64,000 nt of DNA, from the NCBI RefSeq assembly GCF_040932435.1, contig NZ_JBFQGA010000001.1, positions 124,001-188,000 of the forward strand, in the 5' to 3' direction. This DNA is from Kluyvera sp040932435. Its GTDB lineage: Bacteria; Pseudomonadota; Gammaproteobacteria; Enterobacterales; Enterobacteriaceae. Shown here piece after piece: positions 45,041 through 53,930 of this stretch. Made by a program: the position numbers and the translations under genes. The notes under the pieces are model-generated. The model was not told where the DNA came from, ran no database searches, and saw only the letters and a list, made by a program, of their open reading frames with translations. Numbering within the stretch: the stretch's first letter is position 1; every line of letters begins with the position of its first letter.

Positions 45041-46288
45041 TTAGCTACGCAGGGCGTTTTTTTCCAGACGCGCATCTTCTGCCTGACAAGCCGCCGCGGT
45101 AAACAGCACGTCGGTTGAGGAGTTGAGCGCGGTTTCGCAGGAGTCCTGCAGTACGCCGATGATAAAGCCAACGGCGACGACCTGCATGGCGATATCGTTA
45201 GGGATACCGAACATGTTACAGGCCAGCGGGATCAACAGCAGTGAGCCGCCCGCCACGCCGGACGCGCCACAGGCACACAGCGACGCCACGACGCTCAGCA
45301 GCAAAGCGGTAGGCAAATCAACTGGAATACCCAGCGTATGCACCGCTGCCAGCGTTAGCACAGTGATGGTGATTGCTGCACCGGCCATGTTGATGGTGGC
45401 ACCCAGCGGGATGGAAACTGAATAGGTATCGCGGTCCAGATTCAGCTTCTCGCACAGCGCCATGTTGACCGGAATGTTGGCGGCAGAGCTGCGGGTAAAG
45501 AAGGCGTAAACGCCACTTTCGCGCAGGCAGGCCATCACCAGCGGATACGGGTTGCGGCGAATTTTCCAGTAAACCAGCAGCGGGTTAATCACCAGCGCCA
45601 CCAGCAACATGCAGCCAACCAGCACCAGCAGCAGTTGGGCATAGCCCCACAGCGTACTAAAACCGGTCGTGGCCAGGGTAGAAGATACCAGACCGAAAAT
45701 CCCCAGCGGTGCAAAGCGAATAACCACTTTAACGATGAACGTTACCGCGTTGGAGATATCGTTGATCAGGTTTTTGGTCGTGTCGTTACCATGGCGCAGC
45801 GCAAAGCCCAAGCCTACGGCCCACACCAGAATGCCGATGTAGTTCGCATTCATCAGTGCGGTAATCGGGTTAGACACCATGCTCATCAACAGGCCGCGCA
45901 GTACTTCAACAATGCCGGAAGGTGGAACAATATCCTCAGCGGCAGCGCTTAAATGCAGCGTTGAAGGGAACAGGAAGCTGAAAATGACGGCGGTCAATGC
46001 GGCGGCAAAGGTGCCCAGCAGATAGAGGAACAGAATAGGGCGAATGTTGGTTTTTTGCCCCTGCTGATGGTTAGCGATGGAGGCCATCACCAGCATCAGT
46101 ACCAGCACAGGTGCAACAGCCTTCAGGGCGCCGACGAACAGCGTACCCAGCAGACCAGCGGCAATCGCGGCGGGTTTGGAAACGACGGCCAGCAGGATAC
46201 CGAGTATCAGGCCGACGAGGATTTGTTTTACCAGGCTACCAGCCATCAGTATGCGTAAAAATCCGGGTAACGTGGATTTTGTCGTCAT
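45041..46288 (-). CDS. sstT: Na+:serine/threonine symporter SstT
   Basis: 415-residue DAACS-family sodium symporter (E. coli 414). About eight helices plus hairpin loops; the family's serine-rich loop AFFTRSSAANIPVN and the NMAGAAITITVL segment are present. Imports serine and threonine. The start ATG 46288 is 8 bases from AAGGA; the ATG at 46297 abuts that site. The first 15 residues differ from E. coli. Confidence 0.95.
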   Translation of the reverse strand: MTTKSTLPGFLRILMAGSLVKQILVGLILGILLAVVSKPAAIAAGLLGTLFVGALKAVAPVLVLMLVMASIANHQQGQKTNIRPILFLYLLGTFAAALTAVIFSFLFPSTLHLSAAAEDIVPPSGIVEVLRGLLMSMVSNPITALMNANYIGILVWAVGLGFALRHGNDTTKNLINDISNAVTFIVKVVIRFAPLGIFGLVSSTLATTGFSTLWGYAQLLLVLVGCMLLVALVINPLLVYWKIRRNPYPLVMACLRESGVYAFFTRSSAANIPVNMALCEKLNLDRDTYSVSIPLGATINMAGAAITITVLTLAAVHTLGIPVDLPTALLLSVVASLCACGASGVAGGSLLLIPLACNMFGIPNDIAMQVVAVGFIIGVLQDSCETALNSSTDVLFTAAACQAEDARLEKNALRS

Positions 46289-46297
46289 TGAGTGCAT

Positions 46298-46573
46298 TCC
46301 TTCAATTGATGTGTTGTGTCTTTCCAGTGACGTATTATTTGTTACGTTTATGTCTGGATGTAAAAAGATGTTTGCCCGATCGAGTATAAGGAAACTGTAG
46401 ATTTGGGGAAGTATAAAATGCTGGAATTTACGCCATGCGTCATAGTTTTTAACTAATGATTTACATTTCGTGATGTCGATTGGGCAGGAAAGGAAGCAGG
46501 GACGAGGCGCTTACCCCGTCGCAGTGAAGAATGGTGATGAGCCCGGCGTCGCATTGCGATGCCGGGCTTGCGG
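46298..46573. other. alx-sstT intergenic region with hairpin
   Basis: 276 bases. GCCCGGCGTCGCA-T-TGCGATGCCGGGC (46541-46567) forms a long hairpin just past the alx stop, either an alx terminator or a REP relative. The rest, AT-rich, should carry the sstT promoter. Confidence 0.6.
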
Positions 46574-47542
46574 TTAGATGGCTTTATTTTTTACATCATT
46601 GCGATGGTTAACCCACGCGTTAATCAGCAGCGTGAGCAGCAGAATGCCGCCAACCACACCCAGCGAAATGGCAATTGGGATGTGGTAGAAATCGACGATC
46701 AGCATCTTGATACCGATAAATACCAAGATCACCGACAGACCGTACTTCAGCATTGAGAAGCGCTCTGCAACGCCTGCTAACAGGAAGTACATGGCACGCA
46801 GACCGAGGATCGCGAACAGGTTAGACGTCAACACGATGAACGGATCGGTAGTCACCGCGAAGATAGCCGGAATGCTGTCTACCGCGAAAATCACATCGCT
46901 TAGCTCAACCAGAATCAGCACCAGCAGCAGCGGGGTGGCAAACAGCACGCCGTTTTTGCGGGTAAAGAAGTGCTCGTTCTCGATTTTGTCGGTCATGCGC
47001 AGGTGGCTGCGCAGCCAGCGCACCAGTGGCTTGTCGCCAATACCGCCTTCATCCTCTTTCGCCAGCGCCATTTTAATACCGGTAAACAGCAAGAACGCGC
47101 CGAAGACGTACAGCAGCCATTCAAATTGGGTTATCAGCCAGCTGCCCGCGAAGATCATGATGGTACGCAGCACAATCGCCCCGAGCACGCCGTAGACCAG
47201 CACGCGACGCTGCAAAGCAGGCGGAACGGAGAAGTAGCTGAACAGCATCAGCCAGACAAAGACGTTGTCGACCGCCAGTGATTTTTCAATCAGATAGCCG
47301 GTGAGGAAGGCCAGCGCCTGTGGATCGGCCACGGCACGTCCCTGGGTTTCGGCCAGATACCACCAAAAGGCAGCGTTAAACAGTAACGAGAGGGTAACCC
47401 AGACCAGCGACCAGCTTGCCGCCTGTTTCATGGTCATGGTATGTGCGCCGCGACGACCCTGCAGCAGCAGGTCAATGGCAAGCATAATCACCACGACAAC
47501 GGCGAATCCGCCCCACAGCAACGGTGTGCCGACTGTATTCAT
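46574..47542 (-). CDS. alx: TerC-family membrane protein Alx (manganese exporter)
   Basis: 322 residues (E. coli 321), TerC family, about nine membrane segments. Conserved acidic membrane residues are seen in EKSLAVDNVFVW and ELSDVIFAVDSIPA. Known from E. coli as a Mn2+ exporter strongly induced at alkaline pH and by manganese through its leader RNA. Start ATG 47542 with AAGGAAAAG upstream. The PRE riboswitch precedes it. Confidence 0.95.
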   Translation of the reverse strand: MNTVGTPLLWGGFAVVVVIMLAIDLLLQGRRGAHTMTMKQAASWSLVWVTLSLLFNAAFWWYLAETQGRAVADPQALAFLTGYLIEKSLAVDNVFVWLMLFSYFSVPPALQRRVLVYGVLGAIVLRTIMIFAGSWLITQFEWLLYVFGAFLLFTGIKMALAKEDEGGIGDKPLVRWLRSHLRMTDKIENEHFFTRKNGVLFATPLLLVLILVELSDVIFAVDSIPAIFAVTTDPFIVLTSNLFAILGLRAMYFLLAGVAERFSMLKYGLSVILVFIGIKMLIVDFYHIPIAISLGVVGGILLLTLLINAWVNHRNDVKNKAI

Positions 47543-47555
47543 AACTCTTTTCCTT

Positions 47556-47755
47556 ACGCATAAAAAAACGGCTAACGTCGGAAAACGATAGCCGTTGCTT
47601 TTTATGCATAGACCTCGCCTTCCGGCAAGGTCTCACTTACAACAAGAAAGGAATACGCGTCCGTATTCCTTTTTCGTTGCCCGGCGACCGGATACGTGTT
47701 GTACGTATCGTAATGACGATCCACCGACTAGGAAGTTACTCCCCTTTGCAGGTAA
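47556..47755 (-). ncRNA. alx leader: PRE / yybP-ykoY family riboswitch
   Basis: About 200 bases directly upstream of alx on the minus strand. From the 5' side: AGGGGAGTAAC, the CGTCATTACG block, a strong GGAATACG/CGTATTCC hairpin (47647-47672), a GAGACCTTGCC...GGTCTA arm (47610-47634), and then AACGGCTA/TAGCCGTT with a T-run (47562-47596) just before the ribosome site. This layout is that of the E. coli pH-responsive element, which binds Mn2+ and folds differently at high pH. Boundaries are approximate. Confidence 0.85.
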
Positions 47756-47766
47756 CAAAATATGAC

Positions 47767-47789
47767 AGGCCATTGATTTCGTCAATGGC
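47767..47789 (-). terminator. Hairpin after ygjR
   Basis: GGCCATTGA-TTTCG-TCAATGGCC-type stem 24 bases past the ygjR stop; no T-run directly after, so only a possible terminator. Confidence 0.5.
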
Positions 47790-47813
47790 CCGCAACATCT
47801 CTTTTACACTGTT

Positions 47814-48800
47814 TTACGCAGCCGGCGCATCCGCAGGGAAAACGACGCCGGTCTGGCGACGAATTTCGGTCTGAACTTTAGCGGTAATACGACTGACTTC
47901 GAGCCCAGGGTGGTCAACTTCGTTGCTTTCGACCAGCCGCGCAAATTCTTCGGCTTCATACAGCATAGTATTAATATGCTGAGGCTGGCTGAGATCCTGC
48001 GCCTTGCTGCCGCGCGGGATGAAGGACAGTTTCTGGCATTCGGAGATTTTCTCGATAACCAGCGCACCGTCCTCGCCCTGAATTTCACTTGGCAGGTTGG
48101 AGTCGCTGACCTTGGAATGTTGCAACGTTACGCTGAAATCACCGTAATCCATCACCACCACGCCATGAGCATCGACGCCGCTGTCCAGCAGGCTGGCGGA
48201 GGCTTGAATCTGCTTAGGCTCACCCCACAGCGCGACTGCAGACGCCAGGCAGTAAAAACCGATATCCATAATTGAGCCGTTGGAGAAGGCAGGATTAAAG
48301 GTATTTGGGTTTTCACCGTCTAAATAGCGTTGATAGCGTGAAGAGTACTGGCAGTAGTTGATAAATGCTTTACGGATCTGACCAAGCTTTGGCAACGTCT
48401 GCTGTAGCAGTTGGAAGTTAGGCAGGCTGGCCGTTTTAAACGCTTCGAACAGCACCACCTGGTTTTCACGGGCAAGGGCAATCGCCTGCTCGGCTTCATG
48501 CAGGTTCGAGGCGAGCGGTTTCTCGCAGATGACATGTTTTTTATGCCGTAAGAACAGAGCGGTTTGCGGAAAGTGCAGCGAGTTTGGGCTGGCGATATAC
48601 ACCGCGTCAATGTCATCGCTTTGCGCCATCGCTTCCCGCGAGGTAAACAGATGCTCGACGGGATAATCGTTAGCGAAGCTTTGTGCCTGCTCGAGGCTGC
48701 GGGAATAAACGGCAGTTAACTTGTACTTGCCGGTCTCATGAGCGGCATCGACAAACTGGCGGGTGATCCAGTTTGTCCCAATCACAGCGAAACGTATCAT
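47814..48800 (-). CDS. ygjR: Gfo/Idh/MocA-family oxidoreductase YgjR
   Basis: 328 residues as in E. coli. N-terminal Rossmann NAD(P) domain (IRFAVIGTNWITRQFVDAA) and the family catalytic loop ICEKPLASNLHEAEQ with its Glu-Lys-Pro. The substrate is unknown. The C-terminal alpha/beta domain is complete. E. coli has ygjQ between ygjP and ygjR; here the gap is only 72 bases. Confidence 0.92.
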   Translation of the reverse strand: MIRFAVIGTNWITRQFVDAAHETGKYKLTAVYSRSLEQAQSFANDYPVEHLFTSREAMAQSDDIDAVYIASPNSLHFPQTALFLRHKKHVICEKPLASNLHEAEQAIALARENQVVLFEAFKTASLPNFQLLQQTLPKLGQIRKAFINYCQYSSRYQRYLDGENPNTFNPAFSNGSIMDIGFYCLASAVALWGEPKQIQASASLLDSGVDAHGVVVMDYGDFSVTLQHSKVSDSNLPSEIQGEDGALVIEKISECQKLSFIPRGSKAQDLSQPQHINTMLYEAEEFARLVESNEVDHPGLEVSRITAKVQTEIRRQTGVVFPADAPAA

Positions 48801-48872
48801 AAGTGCCTTCAGGCTCCATAAAGGGGGTCTTTCCTCAATGTATCACGGTGTTATGACAATACCAGTGCCCGA

Positions 48873-49373
48873 CTACGCAGTTTCCTTTAACGAAAGGTGC
48901 GTCAGCCATAAACGGGTGTCGAACTCCAACTGGTGGTACTGCGGTTCCATATGACAGCACAGCTGATAGAACGCTTTGTCGTGCTCTTTTTCTTTTAAAT
49001 GCGCTAGCTCATGCACCACGATCATCTTCAAAAAAGCTTCCGGCGCATTGCGAAAAACGGTGGCGACGCGGATCTCGGCTTTTGCTTTGAGCTTTCCTCC
49101 CTGTACGCGAGAGACCGCGGTATGTAGTCCGAGCGCATTTTTCAGCACGTGGATCTTGTTGTCATACATCACTTTATTGATAGGCGGGGCGTTGCGCAGA
49201 TACTGGCTTTTCAGATCCTGCGTATACTGCCAGAGCGCCTTATCGGTGGCGAAATCGTGTGTGTCGGGATAGCGTTTTTCCAGCACCGTGCCCAAACGCT
49301 TTTCGGCGATTAAGGTACGCACTTGGCTTAACAAGTGTTCCGGATAGCCCTGGAGGTAAGTTAGTTGGTTCAT
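48873..49373 (-). CDS. ygjP: YgjP-like M48-type metallopeptidase domain protein
   Basis: 166 residues (E. coli 167). Zinc-peptidase motif HELAHLKEKEHDKAF (HExxH then a downstream His). Cytoplasmic, conserved in enterobacteria; substrate unknown. Divergent from rlmG across 83 bases that include a TATACT -10 (49400-49405) for rlmG. Confidence 0.9.
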   Translation of the reverse strand: MNQLTYLQGYPEHLLSQVRTLIAEKRLGTVLEKRYPDTHDFATDKALWQYTQDLKSQYLRNAPPINKVMYDNKIHVLKNALGLHTAVSRVQGGKLKAKAEIRVATVFRNAPEAFLKMIVVHELAHLKEKEHDKAFYQLCCHMEPQYHQLEFDTRLWLTHLSLKETA

Positions 49374-49456
49374 CTTTGCCCACGCAAATCATAAAAAGTG
49401 TATACTCACGCACCCTTTTCAGGGATACGCCGAAATTTTACCATTCAGGAGGGCCG

Positions 49457-50593
49457 ATGAGCCACATAGACAACGGTTTCCGTTCGCTAACACTTAAACG
49501 TTTCCCGGAGACGGATGACGTTAACCCGCTGCTGGCGTGGGAAGCGGCAGATGAATATCTGCTGCAACAGCTGGACGACACGGAAATTAGCGGCCCGGTG
49601 CTCATCCTGAATGATACCTTTGGCGCGTTGGGCTGTGCGCTGGCGGAACATACGCCGTATAGCATTGGCGACTCTTACTTAAGCGAGCTGGCGACGCGTG
49701 AAAACCTGCGTCATAACGATATCGCGGAATCCAGCGTCAAGTTTCTCGACAGCACCGCAGAATATCCGCAGGCGCCGGGCGTGGTGCTGATTAAGATCCC
49801 AAAAACGATGGCGCTGCTGGAGCAACAGCTGCGCGCATTGCGTGAAGTGGTGACGCCGCAAACGCGCATTATCGCTGGCGCGAAAGCCCGCGATATTCAC
49901 ACCTCAACGCTTGAACTGTTTGAAAAAGTACTTGGCCCGACTACGACGACCTTGGCGTGGAAGAAAGCCCGTCTTATTAACTGCACCTTCAGTAAGCCAG
50001 ATCTGGCGGATGCTTCGCTGACGCTGAGCTGGAAGTTAGAAGGCACCGACTGGACTATCCACAACCACGCGAACGTCTTCTCGCGTACCGGGTTGGATAT
50101 CGGCGCGCGCTTCTTTATGGAGCACCTGCCGGATAATTTGGAAGGCGAGATTGTCGATCTCGGCTGCGGTAACGGCGTTATCGGTATGACTTTGCTGGAG
50201 AAGAATCCAGAAGCCAGCGTGGTATTTGTTGATGAATCCCCGATGGCGGTGGCCTCCAGCCGTTTGAACGTAGAAAGCAACCTGCCGGAAGCATTGGATC
50301 GCTGCGAGTTTATGATCAACAACGCGCTGTCTGGCGTTGAGCCATTCCGCTTTAACGCGGTGCTGTGCAACCCGCCGTTCCACCAGAAACATGCGCTGAC
50401 CGATAACATCGCGTGGGAAATGTTCCACCATGCGCGCCGCTGCCTGAAAATTAACGGCGAGCTGTATATCGTGGCCAACCGCCACTTGGATTATTTCCAC
50501 AAGCTTAAGAAGATTTTCGGTAACTGCGAAACCATCGCCACCAATAACAAGTTTGTGGTGCTGAAAGCGGTGAAATTAGGCCGCCGCCGCTAA
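49457..50593 (+). CDS. rlmG: 23S rRNA G1835 N2-methyltransferase RlmG
   Basis: 378 residues as in E. coli. The N-terminal half is a degenerate methyltransferase domain; the C-terminal half holds the SAM site EIVDLGCGNGVIGM and the catalytic LCNPPFHQ motif. It methylates G1835 in 23S rRNA. Start ATG 49457 with AGGAGGG 4 bases upstream; the longer frame from 49259 covers the divergent promoter and ygjP. E. coli has higBA between this gene and fadH, absent here. Confidence 0.96.
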   Translation: MSHIDNGFRSLTLKRFPETDDVNPLLAWEAADEYLLQQLDDTEISGPVLILNDTFGALGCALAEHTPYSIGDSYLSELATRENLRHNDIAESSVKFLDSTAEYPQAPGVVLIKIPKTMALLEQQLRALREVVTPQTRIIAGAKARDIHTSTLELFEKVLGPTTTTLAWKKARLINCTFSKPDLADASLTLSWKLEGTDWTIHNHANVFSRTGLDIGARFFMEHLPDNLEGEIVDLGCGNGVIGMTLLEKNPEASVVFVDESPMAVASSRLNVESNLPEALDRCEFMINNALSGVEPFRFNAVLCNPPFHQKHALTDNIAWEMFHHARRCLKINGELYIVANRHLDYFHKLKKIFGNCETIATNNKFVVLKAVKLGRRR

Positions 50594-50605
50594 TTAAATC
50601 ACCTG

Positions 50606-50698
50606 TTCTATCCCGTAGGCCTGATAAGCAAAGCGCCATCAGGCAATACGGTGCAGATTGCCGGATGGCGGCGTGACCGCCTTATCCGGCCTACATTT
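50606..50698. repeat. REP/BIME pair between rlmG and fadH
   Basis: GTAGGCCTGATAAGC...GCGCCATCAGGCAA (about 50615-50646) and TTGCCGGATGGCGGCG...CTTATCCGGCCTAC (about 50659-50695) form an inverted REP pair that reaches the fadH stop. Confidence 0.85.
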
Positions 50699-52709
50699 CT
50701 AGTGCCAACTTCGTTCCCTGCGCAATGGCCCGACGGGCGTCCAGCTCGCCTGCCACATCGCTACCACCAATCAGATGCACCTTTTTCCCTGCCACCTGTA
50801 GCGGCTCAGCGAGCTCACGGTTAGGCTCCTGGCCGGCGCAAATAATCACGTTATCAACTGCCAATAGCTGCGGCTGGCCGTCGATCTCCACGTGTAATCC
50901 CGCATCGTCGATTTTCTGATAGCTTACCGCTGGGATCATTTTCACGCCGCGAGACAGCAGGGTGGTGCGGTGGATCCAACTGGTGGTTTTGCCAAGTCCC
51001 TCGCCGGGTTTACTGGCTTTACGCTGCAGCATCACAATCTGCCGTGGGCTGCGTGTCAGATGCGGCCCTTCCGGGCGCAGGCCGCCCGCCTGCTGAAGGC
51101 TGGTATCGATGCCCCATTCGACGCAAAACTCGGCAATATTTTGACTGGTTGGATTGCCGGACTGACTTAGATACATGGCGGTATCAAAGCCGATCCCACC
51201 GCAGCCGACGATCGCCACCCGCTGGCCGACCGGCGCTTTATCACGCAGCACGTCGAGGTAGGTCAACACTTTGGGATGGTCGATCCCCTCGATCGGTGGC
51301 GTGCGCGGCACGATCCCGCTGGCGAGGATAACCTCATCAAAATCCAGCAGAGAATCGGCGCTGACCCGCTGATTCAGGCGCAGCGTCACGCCGGTGACAT
51401 CAATCATCCGCCGGTAATAGCGCAGCGTTTCATAAAACTCTTCTTTCCCCGGGATCTGCTTAGCGATATTAAACTGTCCGCCGATCTCGGCATTGGCGTC
51501 AAACAGCGTCACCTGATGGCCACGCGAGGCGGCATTAACAGCAAACGAAAGCCCCGCCGGACCTGCGCCGACTACCGCCAGATTTTTGCGATGCGTAGCG
51601 GGGACTATCGGCATTTTGGTTTCATGGCAGGCGCGCGGGTTCACCAAACAGGACGTGACTTTGCCGACAAAGATCTGATCCAGACAGGCCTGGTTACAGC
51701 CGATACAGGTGTTGATCTCATCGGCCCGGCCCGATTGCGCTTTTGATAACAGCTCAGCGTCGGCGAGGAACGGGCGCGCCATCGACACCATATCGGCATC
51801 GCCGCGCGACAGGACATCGTCAGCAACCTGCGGATCGTTAATACGGTTAGTGGTGACCAGCGGGATCGTCACATGGCCCTTAAGTTTGCGCGTAACCCAG
51901 CTAAACGCCCCGCGTGGTACCGGCGTGGCAATCGTTGGGATCCGCGCTTCGTGCCAGCCTATCCCGGTGTTGATTATCGTCGCGCCCGCGTCCTCAATGG
52001 CTTGCGCCAGCCGAACGGTTTCATCAAACGTCCCGCCGTTGTCCACTAGGTCGAGCATCGACAGGCGATAAACGATAATGAAATCTTTGCCGACGCGCTG
52101 GCGCACCGCGCGTACCACCTCTACGGCAAATCGCATGCGGTTAGCGTAGTCGCCGCCCCATTGGTCATCACGCTGGTTGGTGCGGGCTGCCAGAAACTCG
52201 TTAATCAGATAGCCCTCAGAACCCATAACTTCCACGCCGTCGTAGCCTGCCTCACGCGCTAACTGGGCACAGTGGGCAAAGTCATCAATCAGGGCGAGGA
52301 TCTCGTCATGCGTGAGCGCGTGCGGCGTAAAGCGGTTTATCGGCGCCTGAAGCGCCGAGGGCGCGACCAGCTTTGGCTGGTAGCTGTAGCGGCCGGTATG
52401 CAGGATCTGCAGCGCAATTTTCCCGCCTTCCTGGTGCACTGCGTCAGTAATGATACGGTGATGGGGGAGCTGGCTAACGTCATTGAGCATCGCACCGCCC
52501 GCCATTCCGACGCCGGTGGCGTCAGGGGCAATCCCGCCGCTGACAATCAGCGCGACGCCATGGCGTGCGCGTTCAGCGTAGAACGCCGCCAGACGCTCTG
52601 CACCGTCGGGATACTCCTCAAGCCCGGTGTGCATTGAACCCATCAGCACGCGGTTTTTTAGCTGGGTAAAACCCAGATCGAGCGGGGCGAACAGCGACGG
52701 ATAGCTCAT
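50691..52709 (-). CDS. fadH: 2,4-dienoyl-CoA reductase FadH
   Basis: 672-residue FMN/FAD/4Fe-4S enzyme (E. coli 672) that uses NADPH to reduce 2,4-dienoyl-CoA in beta-oxidation of unsaturated fatty acids. The Old-Yellow-Enzyme barrel (1-330), the iron-sulfur cysteines (CIGCNQACLDQ then SCLVNPRAC) and the FAD domain (VVGAGPAGLSFAVNAASRGH) are all intact. It marks the backbone edge of the accessory locus. Confidence 0.97.
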   Translation of the reverse strand: MSYPSLFAPLDLGFTQLKNRVLMGSMHTGLEEYPDGAERLAAFYAERARHGVALIVSGGIAPDATGVGMAGGAMLNDVSQLPHHRIITDAVHQEGGKIALQILHTGRYSYQPKLVAPSALQAPINRFTPHALTHDEILALIDDFAHCAQLAREAGYDGVEVMGSEGYLINEFLAARTNQRDDQWGGDYANRMRFAVEVVRAVRQRVGKDFIIVYRLSMLDLVDNGGTFDETVRLAQAIEDAGATIINTGIGWHEARIPTIATPVPRGAFSWVTRKLKGHVTIPLVTTNRINDPQVADDVLSRGDADMVSMARPFLADAELLSKAQSGRADEINTCIGCNQACLDQIFVGKVTSCLVNPRACHETKMPIVPATHRKNLAVVGAGPAGLSFAVNAASRGHQVTLFDANAEIGGQFNIAKQIPGKEEFYETLRYYRRMIDVTGVTLRLNQRVSADSLLDFDEVILASGIVPRTPPIEGIDHPKVLTYLDVLRDKAPVGQRVAIVGCGGIGFDTAMYLSQSGNPTSQNIAEFCVEWGIDTSLQQAGGLRPEGPHLTRSPRQIVMLQRKASKPGEGLGKTTSWIHRTTLLSRGVKMIPAVSYQKIDDAGLHVEIDGQPQLLAVDNVIICAGQEPNRELAEPLQVAGKKVHLIGGSDVAGELDARRAIAQGTKLALEM

Positions 52710-52818
52710 AAGATTGTCCAGTATGTAAAATTATTGTTATGTGGTCGGATGAGTTACTAATTTAGCCGTCGGCAAGAAAAAGGGGAAAAGGGGAATGCGA
52801 TGAATGTGATGGGATTCA

Positions 52819-52844
52819 AAGAACGCCCCCTTTGCTGGGGGCGT
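52819..52844 (-). terminator. Terminator of the leftward accessory operon
   Basis: Minus strand ACGCCCCC-AGCAAA-GGGGGCGTTCTTTG: strong stem 4 bases past the ABC ATPase stop. Confidence 0.85.
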
Positions 52845-52847
52845 ATC

Positions 52848-53930
52848 TCAGTGTGTGGACTCTGCGAATGCAACCCGCTTACCAAGCGTATCAAACAGAT
52901 GGAGGTGAGCTTCCTGCACGGTCAACGTAAGCGGCTGCATGGCAGGGAAACTCAACTGCTGGAAAGATTTCAGGCAAACCGAACGCCCGGCGATCTCTAG
53001 CCAGACCAGCGTGGAGTCTCCCTGAAGCTCACATAAGCGGGTATGACCGCTCAGGCTGAAGTCGCCCGCCTGCTGATACTGCATATTCTCAGGGCGAATG
53101 GCGACAAACATCTTATCTCCTTCACGCACTCCCAAGGGCTGACGCGAGAGGGGGAAGATGATGTTATCAGTAATATGTAACGCGCCCTGGCACCAGACGG
53201 CAGGGAGAATATTGATTTTTGGCGTGCCTATAAACTCGGCTACAAACAGGTTTGCTGGGGTGTTATACAGTTCAAGTGGCGTGCCGATCTGCTCAACTTT
53301 TCCTTTGTATAGCACCACGATTCGGTCGGCGAGCGTCATGGCTTCGACTTGGTCGTGGGTGACATAAATCATTGTATTTTTGAGTGAATTATGCAGTTGT
53401 TGAATTTCCTGGCGCATTTCTACGCGCAGAGCGGCGTCCAGATTAGACAGCGGTTCATCGAATAAAAACAGCTCCGGCTGCTGGACGATAGAGCGCCCAA
53501 TGGCCACGCGCTGGCGTTGACCACCGGAAAGATTTTGCGGCAGCCTGTCGAGCATCTCACCGAGCTTAAGCATGTCGGCGGCGCGATCGATGCGCCGAGT
53601 GATTTCATCGGCCGGGGTACGAATATTGCGTAGACCAAAAGAGAGATTTTCCCGCACCGTCATATGGGGATAAAGCGCATAAGACTGGAAAACCATCGAT
53701 AGGCTACGCTTTCCTGCCGCTAGGTGGGTGACGTTTTTTTCTCCCATCATCAGCGTGCCGCTATCGGGCATCTCGAGGCCGGCTATCATGCGCAGCAGCG
53801 TCGACTTACCGCAGCCGGAAGGGCCGACCAGCACGATGAATTCGCCAGAGGTAATCTCCAATGACAAATTTTCAATGATGGTCGCCTTGCCGTAATTCTT
53901 ATGGATATTGCTCAGGGAAAGGGCGGTCAT
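52848..53930 (-). CDS. Sugar ABC transporter ATP-binding protein (MalK/UgpC family)
   Basis: 360-residue ATPase of carbohydrate importers. Walker A GPSGCGKST (37-45), signature LSGGQRQRVAIGRS, Walker B LFLFDEPLSNLD, switch His in YVTHDQVEAMTLADR, and a C-terminal MalK-type TOBE domain (about 240-355). It should power the two permeases encoded 4-6 kb away on the other strand. Its ATG overlaps the phosphomannomutase stop by 4 bases (ATGA), so it is translationally coupled. It is not MalK itself: the regulatory domain sequence is quite different. Confidence 0.92.
   Translation of the reverse strand: MTALSLSNIHKNYGKATIIENLSLEITSGEFIVLVGPSGCGKSTLLRMIAGLEMPDSGTLMMGEKNVTHLAAGKRSLSMVFQSYALYPHMTVRENLSFGLRNIRTPADEITRRIDRAADMLKLGEMLDRLPQNLSGGQRQRVAIGRSIVQQPELFLFDEPLSNLDAALRVEMRQEIQQLHNSLKNTMIYVTHDQVEAMTLADRIVVLYKGKVEQIGTPLELYNTPANLFVAEFIGTPKINILPAVWCQGALHITDNIIFPLSRQPLGVREGDKMFVAIRPENMQYQQAGDFSLSGHTRLCELQGDSTLVWLEIAGRSVCLKSFQQLSFPAMQPLTLTVQEAHLHLFDTLGKRVAFAESTH

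Noticed and set aside
46541..46567. Possible REP element after alx
   Set aside because: Only a single simple hairpin is seen without the flanking REP consensus; kept as a terminator-like hairpin rather than a REP.
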